Below are positions 28,776 through 36,474 of a stretch of 64,000 bases of DNA, one piece after another (positions within the stretch are counted from its first letter, which is position 1; each line of letters begins with the position of its first letter). The notes under the pieces are model-generated. The model saw only the letters and a program-made list of their open reading frames with translations. It ran no database searches and was not told the DNA's origin. A program made the position numbers and the translations under genes. This DNA is from Metabacillus endolithicus (lineage in GTDB: Bacteria > Bacillota > Bacilli > Bacillales > Bacillaceae), in assembly GCF_023078335.1 (NCBI RefSeq), contig NZ_CP095550.1, positions 1,718,001-1,782,000 of the forward strand. Reading direction: 5' to 3'.

Positions 28776-29137
28776 AACTCTCTTCCCTCCTTTACTTTTC
28801 TGTGCACTTCTTCTAAATTCGAACAAATTATAAATAATTTATTTAGCTTTGCAATGGTAAATAACTCTCGAATAAAGCTATTTTCTATAATTAAAAAAGT
28901 AGTTTTATCAGAATCCATGTAATTCAAGAAAGTAATAAATAACCCAATGCCCGTACTATCAACCATTTCTACAGCGGTAAGGTCAAATACATAGTTTGTG
29001 GCTTCTGGATTTATTTTTTCAAGAATAGCTTCCTTCGATTCTTGTGTTTTTCCATACGTTAGTTTTCCTGATAATCTAAATAGCTGATATTCTTTCGTTT
29101 GTTCTATTTCTGTTGTTTCATTTCTAGCTGCGTCCAA
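28772..29137 (-). CDS. STAS anti-sigma-factor antagonist, GAF-PP2C module
   Basis: A 121-residue STAS domain with [18 protein letters not shown]; the Ser is the likely phospho-site. Its stop overlaps the MCP start by 4 nt (ATGA) and its start is 2 nt from the kinase stop, so the four genes are tightly coupled. It pairs by position with the HATPase at 29140 and the phosphatase at 29573. Confidence 0.87.
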   Translation of the reverse strand: MDAARNETTEIEQTKEYQLFRLSGKLTYGKTQESKEAILEKINPEATNYVFDLTAVEMVDSTGIGLFITFLNYMDSDKTTFLIIENSFIRELFTIAKLNKLFIICSNLEEVHRKVKEGREL

Positions 29138-29139
29138 TT

Positions 29140-29559
29140 CTAGGCGCCCCTTTCTTTCTTAACTAAAACCGTAAATAGACCCTCTTCATCATTTTGATCA
29201 AAAGAGATACTGTCTACTAGCTCCCTTACCATAAGCAGTCCTCGTCCACGTTCTTCTAAGAGGATATCTTCTAGCTCATGAGTAAAGACTTCACCTTTTA
29301 CGCCACCACATTCATCAGTTATATGAATGATATACTCTGAATGAGTCATTTCAACATGTGCATTAATAGAATATAGTGATGACGGAGCAGAAAAAGTTTT
29401 CACCGTTGCTTCAAAGGAATTAATTAGTAGTTCATGAACAATAAAGCAGATATGGTCTCTTACAGAAGATTGATAAAGTGAGAGTTGCTCCCCAATTACT
29501 TTCTCTAGTTTCTCAATTTCATTTAAGTCACATGGAATTTTAACATTTAACGTAAACAT
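29140..29559 (-). CDS. HATPase serine kinase, anti-sigma-factor type, GAF-PP2C module
   Basis: About 139 residues: N-box VHELLINSFEATVKTF, G1 TDECGGVKGE, G2 ERGRGLLMVRELVD. ATG 29559 is preferred for the GGGGGT ribosome site; an ATG 13 codons earlier lies inside the phosphatase. Diverges from the other kinase in the N-box (NSFEA rather than NALEH), so the two modules probably have separate partners. Confidence 0.82.
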   Translation of the reverse strand: MFTLNVKIPCDLNEIEKLEKVIGEQLSLYQSSVRDHICFIVHELLINSFEATVKTFSAPSSLYSINAHVEMTHSEYIIHITDECGGVKGEVFTHELEDILLEERGRGLLMVRELVDSISFDQNDEEGLFTVLVKKERGA

Positions 29560-29572
29560 ACATACCCCCACA

Positions 29573-30772
29573 TTATTTAACCGAAATTGATACCGCACAA
29601 ATATCGTCGTTTAATGTGTTTAATCGTCTTACTTGGTCCTTCAGCAACGGAATGATGGAAACTTGATTGTTCACATACTCTTTATATCGATCCATTAATG
29701 CTAAAATAAGTTGCTTTGAATCATTTTTTTCGATTAAATGATCAAGTACTCCATCCGAATAAAGGAGGATTTCACATGGATTTTGATAGGTTACACTCGC
29801 TTCTACATAGGGTAACTCATCCAATATTCCTAATGGTACGCCACCTTCCTCCAATATCTCAGAAGTTCCGTTATGATTGACTAGCATTCCTGCGGGGTGT
29901 CCGGCATTATAATACTTAATCACATTGTTGTTCGTATCAATTACTAGATAAATACCTGTTATAAAGGTGGTAACCTTGGAATTATTCTGAAACCACTCTT
30001 TTATTAACCGATTTAACTCGCACATTACTTCATAAGGAGAGTTCACATCATTCGCTATTGTTTCTAAAATAGGTGTAATTGCCATTCCTATCATAGCTGA
30101 TGAAACTCCATGTCCCATAACATCCAGAACAATTGCTGTGTACACGCCATTCTTTACTTTCCCCCAACGGCATAGATCACCTGATAAATCGGAGGAAGGA
30201 GTGTAAAGGAAATCCACCTTTATGTGTTCATCATCTATTACTTCACTTAAAAAGGAAGTCTGAATGTTCTTCGCTAACTGAAGCTCCAATGTTATCTGTT
30301 CTTCATATTGTTTTAGCTTTGAATACGCCTCTTCTAGACTAATGGTGTTGCTGATAAAGCTTGCAAACATCTCCAAAACAGAAATGTCTTCTTCCCTTAG
30401 ACGGTTTGGAATCGGATCTAGAGCACATAATGTTCCAAAAACTGATCCATCTTGCATGTAAATAGGTACCCCTGCATATGATCCAATTGAAAATGCATCT
30501 GTTACGGCCATGCTTTTAAACGGTTCTTTATTTTCTGCATCTTTTACTAATAAAGGTTTTCTATTGTTAGCTACAATATGGCAGTACGACATTTCGACTG
30601 GTTCGTCAACATGGCTCGGAATTGGACATCCGCCTTCAAGATTGAATTTTTCTAGTATTTTAAATCGGTTATTTCTAGTAGTTGCGACAAAAAAAGAACG
30701 AGCCGTTATCGTTTCACTCATTAATTGCATGACGTTTAATGCTGCCTGTTCAAACTTCTTTAATTTACTCAT
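29573..30772 (-). CDS. GAF-PP2C serine phosphatase (RsbU/RsbP-like)
   Basis: A 399-residue cytoplasmic protein: GAF sensor (about 15-150; SYCHIVANNRKPLLV, GSYAGVPIYMQDGSVFGTLC), short coiled coil, PP2C/SpoIIE domain (about 175-395; VLDVMGHGVSSAMIGM, YYNAGHPAGMLV, YSDGVLD). Metal-binding Asp residues are present. It should reactivate the STAS protein two genes on. The GAF ligand cannot be told from sequence. First gene of the island. Confidence 0.88.
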   Translation of the reverse strand: MSKLKKFEQAALNVMQLMSETITARSFFVATTRNNRFKILEKFNLEGGCPIPSHVDEPVEMSYCHIVANNRKPLLVKDAENKEPFKSMAVTDAFSIGSYAGVPIYMQDGSVFGTLCALDPIPNRLREEDISVLEMFASFISNTISLEEAYSKLKQYEEQITLELQLAKNIQTSFLSEVIDDEHIKVDFLYTPSSDLSGDLCRWGKVKNGVYTAIVLDVMGHGVSSAMIGMAITPILETIANDVNSPYEVMCELNRLIKEWFQNNSKVTTFITGIYLVIDTNNNVIKYYNAGHPAGMLVNHNGTSEILEEGGVPLGILDELPYVEASVTYQNPCEILLYSDGVLDHLIEKNDSKQLILALMDRYKEYVNNQVSIIPLLKDQVRRLNTLNDDICAVSISVK

Positions 30773-30876
30773 AGATCTCCCTTTTTTCGATGGATTTTAC
30801 ATGCAGTTTACTAAGAAAAAGAGTCTTTCTTCTTATATCGACATAATTCTACATTTTTTTACGTTTCTGTCAAAAT

Positions 30877-30913
30877 AAAAAATGTTAGTTTGTTTTGCAA
30901 ACTAACATTTTAC
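30877..30913. terminator. Terminator after the lysophospholipase gene
   Basis: AATGTTAGTTTG pairs with CAAACTAACATT; the minus strand continues into TTTTATTTTG. It separates the hydrolase gene from the signalling island. Confidence 0.88.
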
Positions 30914-30915
30914 CT

Positions 30916-31857
30916 TCACTTTTTATTCAATTGTTTTTCCAGCCATTGTAAAAGATCTTTAAATACTTCATCACGATTTACTTCGTTTAACATTTCATGA
31001 CGACCATCTTTATAGATTTTGTAATCAATTTCAACTATTCCATGCTTTTTCAACTGCTTTATCAATCCTGTTACTCCTTTTGAATAGTTTCCAACAGGAT
31101 CCATATCTCCGCTAAAAAGATAAAATGGTATATTCTTTTGAACCTTTTTCACTTCTTCATCTTCCTGAATGCGTTTAAGTCCATCATATAGATCATAATA
31201 AAAGCTCGTTGTTGCAGGTTTTCCACAATAAGTATCATCAATGTAGTTCTTTATTTGCTGTGGATCACGGGATAACCATTCAAATTCTGTTTCAGCATTT
31301 ACAAACTTTTTATTATAACTGCCTGTTGTTAATCGATTTAACAATTGACTCTCAGCGTGGCTACCATACTTTTGTATTTGTGACTTTGCAATGAGTTTTG
31401 CAATTGATAATGAAATGGGGGAGTTTCCACCTGTACCTGACAAGATCACACCGTGAATATCCGTTTGAAAGCGTTGTAGAAAACGTCTAACTAAAAACGA
31501 TCCCATACTATGACCCATCAAAAATATAGGCACAGAGGGGTACTGCTCTCGAACATGATCATAAACTTCCTTTAAATCTTCTACCACTTTCTCAAAACCA
31601 TTATTTTCTGCAAAGTAACCACTATTTCCACTTTTTTCTCCTGTTCGTCCATGTCCCCGATGATCATTACCAACCAAATAAATTCCATTAGCAACTAGGA
31701 ATTGAGCAAATGTTTCATAACGTTTAATATGCTCAGCCATTCCATGTGACAACTGGATAACGGCTCTTGGTTTCATTGTTTCTTCCCACCATTTTGTAAC
31801 AAAAACCTCATGTCCATCTTTCATAGGTAACCAATATTCTTCTCCCAACTCATCCAC
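30916..31857 (-). CDS. Alpha/beta hydrolase, lysophospholipase / monoacylglycerol lipase type
   Basis: A 313-residue serine hydrolase of the PldB group. Seen: oxyanion region LSHGMAEHIKRYE, HRGHGRTGE, nucleophile elbow GHSMGSFLVR, acid FSGDMDPVG, and catalytic His in KDGRHEMLNE. No signal peptide, so cytoplasmic or peripheral at the membrane. It lies downstream of glpD and may feed glycerol from lipid turnover into that pathway; that is inference from position. Confidence 0.85.
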   Translation of the reverse strand: MDELGEEYWLPMKDGHEVFVTKWWEETMKPRAVIQLSHGMAEHIKRYETFAQFLVANGIYLVGNDHRGHGRTGEKSGNSGYFAENNGFEKVVEDLKEVYDHVREQYPSVPIFLMGHSMGSFLVRRFLQRFQTDIHGVILSGTGGNSPISLSIAKLIAKSQIQKYGSHAESQLLNRLTTGSYNKKFVNAETEFEWLSRDPQQIKNYIDDTYCGKPATTSFYYDLYDGLKRIQEDEEVKKVQKNIPFYLFSGDMDPVGNYSKGVTGLIKQLKKHGIVEIDYKIYKDGRHEMLNEVNRDEVFKDLLQWLEKQLNKK

Positions 31858-31901
31858 TCCTTAATAAGGGAGTTAGAGCACGCTCCTAACCCCTTCACTG
31901 C

Positions 31902-33566
31902 CTATCTTTCATCAATCGGTGTAACAGCATCTTGTAATTCTTGATCTAATTGTACCTGATAATTCCTCGTTTGCTCTTTTGTCCAATTTAATTTTTTGGC
32001 CATGAACGGTATCACTTTTTCTTTCCAAGTAATTACCCAGTTACGATCAAAAAATAAAGCACCAGTCCGGCGAATAAAGAAATCAACCGGCTTCACCACC
32101 ATTTCATGCTCAATCGCGTACATAAGCTGCGCATATACAACCCTTGATAATCCCATTGCATCATGACTATGATAGCTATTACTATACTCAAAAACTAAAT
32201 CCACATTAGATCCGTATTGCTTTGCTAAAAAATGACCTTCTTCTTTGGTGAGGCCGTATTTAACTGCCTCTGCCTGTTTTTTCTTAATAAAAGCCATGAA
32301 TTCCTTCGAACCGCCAACATTACCACCAGAGATTGGATATGTTTTCGTTTGAGAAGTTTTAAAAGATACGCCTGTTGAAGATTCACTAATTCCCTTTGAA
32401 ACAAGATCCACAACTGATTCAGCCATTTTTCGATAGCCAGTTAATTTTCCACCAGCAATTGTTATAAGTCCACTGTCGGCTTCCCAAATCTCATCCTTCC
32501 GAGAAATTTCAGAAGGATCTTTTCCTTTTTCGTAAATTAATGGACGTACTCCGGCCCAGCTTGATTCAACATCTTCCTTTGATAATTTCACATTCGGAAA
32601 CATATACGTTATGCTGTTTAAAATATAATCTCGGTCTTCTGCAAGCATTTTTGGATTGGCTGTGTCTTCTTCGAAAAATGTATCTGTTGTCCCTACATAC
32701 GTTTTCCCATCACGTGGAATAGCAAAAACCATTCGTCCGTCAGGTGTATCAAAATAAACAGCTTGTTGAAGAGGAAAAACGGATTGATCAAGTACTAAGT
32801 GAACTCCTTTTGTTAATCGAAGCTGTTTGTTATTTCTCGTATAATCCTTGTTTCGTACATCATCCACCCAGGGTCCAGCTGCATTTACCACATTTTTTGC
32901 GGAAATGGTGTATTGTGTTTGTGTTAGCACATCCATCACTGTCGCACCTGACACTTTATTATCTTTATATAAAAGATCAACTGCTTTTGCATAATTTACG
33001 ATATGAGCTCCATTTTGAACAGCTGCCTTTAATACTTCAATTGTTAACCTTGCATCATCTGTTCGATATTCAACGTAATAGCCTCCACCTTTTAACCCCT
33101 TTTTCTTAAGTAACGGCTCTTTACGTAATACTTCCTTTGTAGATAGCATTTTCCGGCGTTCTCCCTTTTTGACACTTGCTAAAAAATCATAAAAACGTAA
33201 CGCAACAGAGGTGGTGAATGTACCAAAGGTTCCTCCTTGGTGTATTGGCAGCAGCATCCATTCAGGTGTTGTGACATGTGGTCCATTTTCATACACAATT
33301 GCACGTTCTTTTCCAACCTCTGCCACCATCGCTACTTGAAATTGTTTTAAATACCTTAGACCACCATGAACAAGTTTTGTTGAGCGACTCGATGTTCCTG
33401 CAGCAAAATCTTGCATCTCAACAACTGCAACCTTCATCCCTCGAAGGGCAGCATCCAACGCAATCCCAGCCCCTGTAATTCCTCCACCAATAACGAGCAA
33501 GTCGTATTCCTGTTTATCCATCGTTTCAAGAAGTGCACCTCTTGTTATACTTGAAAACTTCATCAT
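31902..33566 (-). CDS. glpD: Aerobic glycerol-3-phosphate dehydrogenase
   Basis: FAD enzyme of 554 residues that oxidises glycerol 3-phosphate to dihydroxyacetone phosphate and passes electrons to menaquinone at the membrane. FAD-binding [17 protein letters not shown] (about 27-43), [17 protein letters not shown], and [16 protein letters not shown] near residue 370. Length equals B. subtilis GlpD. Its leader carries the GlpP-controlled terminator and glpP lies upstream. Confidence 0.95.
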   Translation of the reverse strand: MMKFSSITRGALLETMDKQEYDLLVIGGGITGAGIALDAALRGMKVAVVEMQDFAAGTSSRSTKLVHGGLRYLKQFQVAMVAEVGKERAIVYENGPHVTTPEWMLLPIHQGGTFGTFTTSVALRFYDFLASVKKGERRKMLSTKEVLRKEPLLKKKGLKGGGYYVEYRTDDARLTIEVLKAAVQNGAHIVNYAKAVDLLYKDNKVSGATVMDVLTQTQYTISAKNVVNAAGPWVDDVRNKDYTRNNKQLRLTKGVHLVLDQSVFPLQQAVYFDTPDGRMVFAIPRDGKTYVGTTDTFFEEDTANPKMLAEDRDYILNSITYMFPNVKLSKEDVESSWAGVRPLIYEKGKDPSEISRKDEIWEADSGLITIAGGKLTGYRKMAESVVDLVSKGISESSTGVSFKTSQTKTYPISGGNVGGSKEFMAFIKKKQAEAVKYGLTKEEGHFLAKQYGSNVDLVFEYSNSYHSHDAMGLSRVVYAQLMYAIEHEMVVKPVDFFIRRTGALFFDRNWVITWKEKVIPFMAKKLNWTKEQTRNYQVQLDQELQDAVTPIDER

Positions 33567-33621
33567 TTCGACATCCCCTTAGCGTCAAATGTAAGGCTTA
33601 ATAAAAGGACGGATAACTAAC

Positions 33622-33677
33622 AAAAAAGAGACCAAACAACATCATAGACAAATGACTATAATGTAGTTTGGTCTCTC
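33622..33677 (-). promoter_or_regulatory. glpD leader terminator / GlpP antitermination target
   Basis: On the minus strand AGAGACCAAAC pairs with GTTTGGTCTCT across a loop of about 30 nt that itself contains a smaller stem; TTTTTT follows. It lies between glpP and glpD. In B. subtilis GlpP with glycerol 3-phosphate binds such a leader and prevents termination. Confidence 0.87.
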
Positions 33678-33763
33678 CAAATCTCTAACCGTCTTATTAA
33701 CTTACTATTATTGTAGCATTTTACGGGAGGTATGGAAAGATTTCTGTTCAATAGCAACACAAT

Positions 33764-34306
33764 CTACTTGCTGAATTTCCATAGCTCTCGTTTGGATGTG
33801 GTAATCGCATCAGCACCAGCCTCAAGCGCCTTTTCCACCTCTTCTGGTGTCCGAATAAGACCTCCGGCAAGAATCTTTGTATTTGTTCGTTCCTTTACCT
33901 CTTTAATCATCCACGGCATTGCCCCCGGAAGCACCTCAATGTAATCAGGCTTCGTTTTCTCAAGTAAACGATAACTTCTTTCCAAAGCATGTGAATCAAT
34001 TAAAAACATTCGTTGAATGGCCACAACACCCTTTTGCTTTGCTTTTAAAATCACATTAGATTTTGTAGAAATAAGACCATATGGATCAAACTCCTGGCAT
34101 ATATATTCAGTAGCATAATCATCGTTTTTCAACCCATGTATGAGATCAACATGGTAAATCAGTTTTTTATGATTCTGCTCTGCTAATTTATGAAAATTGC
34201 CCAATTGAGAAATGTGAGTTTCAAGGAATATTCCAATCTCATAATCACTTTGTAAAAATTTCTCAAACTGTTTGATTGAGGAAAAAGCCGGTAAAATTTT
34301 TTGCAT
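33764..34306 (-). CDS. glpP: Glycerol uptake operon antiterminator GlpP
   Basis: A 180-residue TIM-barrel RNA-binding regulator. Seen: HVDLIHGLKNDDYATEYICQ, ILKAKQKGVVAIQRMFLIDS, IEVLPGAMPWMIKEV and the C-terminal phosphate-binding region ILAGGLIRTPEEVEKALEAG. It senses glycerol 3-phosphate and relieves termination in the glpD leader 90 bp downstream. Slightly shorter than the B. subtilis protein (192). Confidence 0.94.
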   Translation of the reverse strand: MQKILPAFSSIKQFEKFLQSDYEIGIFLETHISQLGNFHKLAEQNHKKLIYHVDLIHGLKNDDYATEYICQEFDPYGLISTKSNVILKAKQKGVVAIQRMFLIDSHALERSYRLLEKTKPDYIEVLPGAMPWMIKEVKERTNTKILAGGLIRTPEEVEKALEAGADAITTSKRELWKFSK

Positions 34307-34400
34307 GGTAGTTCCTTTCCTTCACATAAAAGTTCTATACTAAGCTTAAATTTAAATAGAGTATTTGTAAATAAAAGGTTTTGGTATGAATCTGAAAAGC

Positions 34401-34437
34401 AAAAACGACCGTGGTAAATTTCATCCCACGATCGTTA
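34401..34437 (-). terminator. Terminator of the Fur-controlled operon
   Basis: AACGATCGTGG pairs with CCACGGTCGTT; TTTTTG follows on the minus strand, directly after the FbpA-like stop. Confidence 0.82.
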
Positions 34438-34440
34438 TTC

Positions 34441-34620
34441 TCACCTTAATCCGCAATGAATATGATGTCCTGTTACTGCTCTATACTCATTCTCCAACTC
34501 ACTAAGAGTTAGTTCATATAACTGACGATTATCTGAAGATTTATAGTAATCTAGCCTTAACAATTGCTGAATGACCTGTTCCTTTTTCAAACAAATTGCT
34601 TTTTTAAAGATTTCACCGAT
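34441..34620 (-). CDS. FbpA-like small Fur-regulated protein, non-standard start
   Basis: About 59 residues ending LYELTLSELENEYRAVTGHH, the signature segment of the Fur-regulated basic protein A family. In B. subtilis FbpA and its relatives act with the small RNA FsrA in iron sparing. No ATG, GTG or TTG lies at the expected place: AAAGGAG is followed 9 nt later by ATC (34620), the best-placed initiation codon; a TTG 9 codons further in has no ribosome site. The start is therefore uncertain, or a base is miscalled. Last gene of the iron operon, 37 nt after the 139-residue gene. Confidence 0.7.
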   Translation of the reverse strand: MGEIFKKAICLKKEQVIQQLLRLDYYKSSDNRQLYELTLSELENEYRAVTGHHIHCGLR

Positions 34621-34657
34621 ATTCGTTCACTCCTTTATTAAAGAATGATAGGAAAAT

Positions 34658-35077
34658 CTACATAAATTGACTTTCAATCTCCATTTGATGAAGAAAGTGC
34701 TCTAATCTTAATTTAAGTTCCGATGACTCTTTTAAGCATTTTGTGGTATGTAAAAAAGAGGCTTCATCACCTTTCCCCAGAGACTGATCTACTTGAAATT
34801 TTAAATGATTTATTTTCAATTCAATATCCACTAATGAAGCTAGATAACCTTTCGTAAAATATTTATCTAAATCTTCCAGAGCCATATAAAAATGCCAATG
34901 TTTATTTAAGATCACTAAAATATACCAGCCCGTATCAAAAAGAAATTTTTTATCATTTGTCACTTCAATAAAGTCCTCTTTTTTTATTTCAAGAACATCT
35001 GAGTGATCTCCGTCCGGACAAAAACAATCAACAATATGCTCAAACGAATCTGTTACAATAAAATAATGATGATGCAT
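34658..35077 (-). CDS. Hypothetical 139-residue protein of the iron operon
   Basis: Not recognised. The N-terminal 95 residues look like a small alpha/beta domain (HHHYFIVTDSFEHIVDCFCP, FLFDTGWYILVILNKHWHFY) and the C-terminal 45 are helical (DQSLGKGDEASFLHTTKC..), resembling the IDEAL-type helix found in several Bacillus regulators. A His-rich start and two Cys (CFC) are the only metal-like residues. It lies 12 nt after the Fe-S protein gene and shares its Fur-controlled transcript. Confidence 0.65.
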   Translation of the reverse strand: MHHHYFIVTDSFEHIVDCFCPDGDHSDVLEIKKEDFIEVTNDKKFLFDTGWYILVILNKHWHFYMALEDLDKYFTKGYLASLVDIELKINHLKFQVDQSLGKGDEASFLHTTKCLKESSELKLRLEHFLHQMEIESQFM

Positions 35078-35089
35078 ATACTTTCCTCC

Positions 35090-35848
35090 TTAATGCCACT
35101 TATTTTTATTTTTGTTAGGTATTATAGAATGATCCTCCTTACATCTGTCAGTAAATGGACAATTAACACAATGACTTAATGAACCATTTTGAACCAAATC
35201 CTTCATATATTCTAAATACATAACACCTTTTGGAATATCCTTCACAGAAGGAGTCGTAACAAACACTTCTCCCTCCATTAAAGAATAAATCTCAATTTTT
35301 TCTGGTAAAATACCAAAAGCTTCGTAAGAGAAAACGGCTAGTAAATGAGTGTAAAGATCTATTAATTCCTGGTCTGCATCCACAAGGAATTTTTTAATAG
35401 TAAATGACTTTGTTGACCATTCAACCAACTCAAGTGTAATGGAAAACTGCATCTCCAAGACTTTCATATATGTATGAAGCTTCTCATATAAAATCAAAGG
35501 TGGGGTGTCATTGTTTTTGGTAGAAAGAAACTGCAATAGATGATCAGTTGTTTTGGCCAAAATCATATAATATTTTTCTTTAGACTGAAAGTAGCGAAGA
35601 CTAACATTACTCCAATAATGATCAATTAACTTAAAGGCCATTAACTTTGTCTGTTCTTTTACAGGCAACTGATAATAAGCCTGAACAACTCCATTAATAA
35701 GTAATTGAACAATCTGTCTCCACCTTATATCACTTTCTTTTCCCTCTAAATTTTGCTGGTAATAAATTTTATATGGACATTTAATAAATGACTCTAAATG
35801 CTCATCAGTCATCGGACTTATATAAGTCTGGGTGTATTTATGTACCAT
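35090..35848 (-). CDS. Cas4/AddB-like Fe-S protein of the PD-(D/E)XK fold, probably without nuclease activity
   Basis: A 252-residue protein. One Cys near the N-terminus (FIKCPYKIYYQ) and C-x2-C-x5-C near the C-terminus (CVNCPFTDRC) reproduce the four-cysteine [4Fe-4S] frame of Cas4, AddB and related RecB-type nucleases. The helix after the core (ELIDLYTHLLAVFSYEAFG) and the following ILPEKIEIYSLMEGE also fit that fold. The strands that should hold the catalytic D and E-x-K read SFTIKKFLVDAD, without the motif, so the active site looks lost. A Fur box lies 27 bp upstream. Function unknown; an iron-status role is inferred. Confidence 0.6.
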   Translation of the reverse strand: MVHKYTQTYISPMTDEHLESFIKCPYKIYYQQNLEGKESDIRWRQIVQLLINGVVQAYYQLPVKEQTKLMAFKLIDHYWSNVSLRYFQSKEKYYMILAKTTDHLLQFLSTKNNDTPPLILYEKLHTYMKVLEMQFSITLELVEWSTKSFTIKKFLVDADQELIDLYTHLLAVFSYEAFGILPEKIEIYSLMEGEVFVTTPSVKDIPKGVMYLEYMKDLVQNGSLSHCVNCPFTDRCKEDHSIIPNKNKNKWH

Positions 35849-35874
35849 TTAGAATCCCTTCCTTTTCCTTTAAA

Positions 35875-35889
35875 TGAAATTCATTCTCA
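35875..35889. promoter_or_regulatory. Fur box upstream of the Fe-S protein gene
   Basis: TGAGAATGAATTTCA on the minus strand matches the 7-1-7 Fur consensus TGATAATNATTATCA at 11 of 14 defined positions, 27 bp before the start codon. Confidence 0.7.
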
Positions 35890-36022
35890 TTATTGATGAT
35901 CATCGAGTAAACCTGCACCGCAGCAGGAACAAACCTGATCTTCATGTTCTTCTTTACATTCGAGAAAAACCGCAAAGTGTACAATAAATGAATATAATGA
36001 TGGGCGTTGTATGTTCCATCAT
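35890..36022 (-). pseudogene. Tiny Cys-rich ORF behind two Fur boxes, broken by one base
   Basis: AAGGAGAG and tandem ATG start a 22-codon ORF (MMEHTTPIIIFIYCTLCGF..) that stops at 35954. Removing one T from the T5 run at 35965-35969 would let it continue as LECKEEHEDQVCSCCGAGLL for a 43-residue product with CxxC, C and CxCC, a metal-binding look. The run of Cys only in the shifted frame argues that the long form is real and the base is an error or recent mutation. No family recognised. Confidence 0.5.
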
Positions 36023-36037
36023 ACTCTCCTTGTTATT

Positions 36038-36056
36038 GAAAATGATTATCATTATC
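36038..36056. promoter_or_regulatory. Fur box of the Cys-rich ORF
   Basis: GATAATGATAATCATTTTC on the minus strand is within two or three bases of the classical 19-bp Fur box. It lies between the promoter and the ribosome site of the tiny Cys-rich ORF. Confidence 0.9.
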
Positions 36057-36066
36057 CTTGAGAGTT

Positions 36067-36096
36067 ATTTTAAATGAAAACAATTCTCAATGTCAA
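36067..36096 (-). promoter_or_regulatory. Sigma-A promoter with internal Fur box, iron operon
   Basis: TTGACA (36091-36096) and TAAAAT (36067-36072) are 18 bp apart. A Fur-like 15-mer TGAGAATTGTTTTCA (36075-36089) fills the spacer, so Fur with iron should block polymerase directly. Confidence 0.75.
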
Positions 36097-36175
36097 GCAG
36101 ATCTTATGACTTTGATTTGGGAAGTTTACATTAGAAAAATGAAAAGAAATGTTTTTGGAAAACTTATAATGGCAT

Positions 36176-36320
36176 ACAAAAAAGCTTGGTGACCAGCCAA
36201 GCTTTTTCACTATATAGGGGGTTGGGGAAAATCGAGTTTCAAGATGAATCAAGGCAACCCTGCTTTGAACGACCGCTTAGTGACGACTATGTAAAGTAAG
36301 GTGTAATTGATTATCTCTAT
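36176..36320 (-). ncRNA. Candidate Fur-repressed small RNA, FsrA-like
   Basis: A region of about 145 nt with its own promoter and terminator but no ORF with a ribosome site. It contains a C-rich single-stranded stretch, TTTTCCCCAACCCCC, just before a strong terminator stem, the arrangement known for FsrA of B. subtilis, an iron-sparing sRNA that base-pairs through C-rich segments with ribosome sites. The upstream Fur box and the FbpA-like gene in the next operon support the call. Primary-sequence identity to FsrA could not be tested here. Confidence 0.65.
36178..36207. terminator. Terminator of the candidate sRNA
   Basis: AAAAAGCTTGG pairs with CCAAGCTTTTTT with a short loop; T-rich on both strands. 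Confidence 0.9.
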
Positions 36321-36326
36321 AATTAT

Positions 36327-36355
36327 ATGATAATGATTCTCAATATCATTGTCAA
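36327..36355 (-). promoter_or_regulatory. Sigma-A promoter with Fur box for the candidate sRNA
   Basis: TTGACA (36350-36355) and TATCAT (36327-36332) are 17 bp apart. The spacer and -10 region contain TGAGAATCATTATCA (36328-36342), 13 of 14 to the Fur consensus. Confidence 0.82.
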
Positions 36356-36474
36356 TGACTTTTATGAATTTTATTAATTATTTTTTGTTTATTGATGCAG
36401 AGCTAGTTGCATGTGTCTTAGTGTACTTTTAGTTTAACGTTTCTTTTCACTTTTTATGATTGGCTTAGAGAACA

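Noticed and set aside
36070..36252. 60-codon minus-strand frame over the candidate sRNA
   Set aside because: No ribosome site, it runs through the terminator stem, and its composition is not protein-like; the transcript is better read as non-coding.
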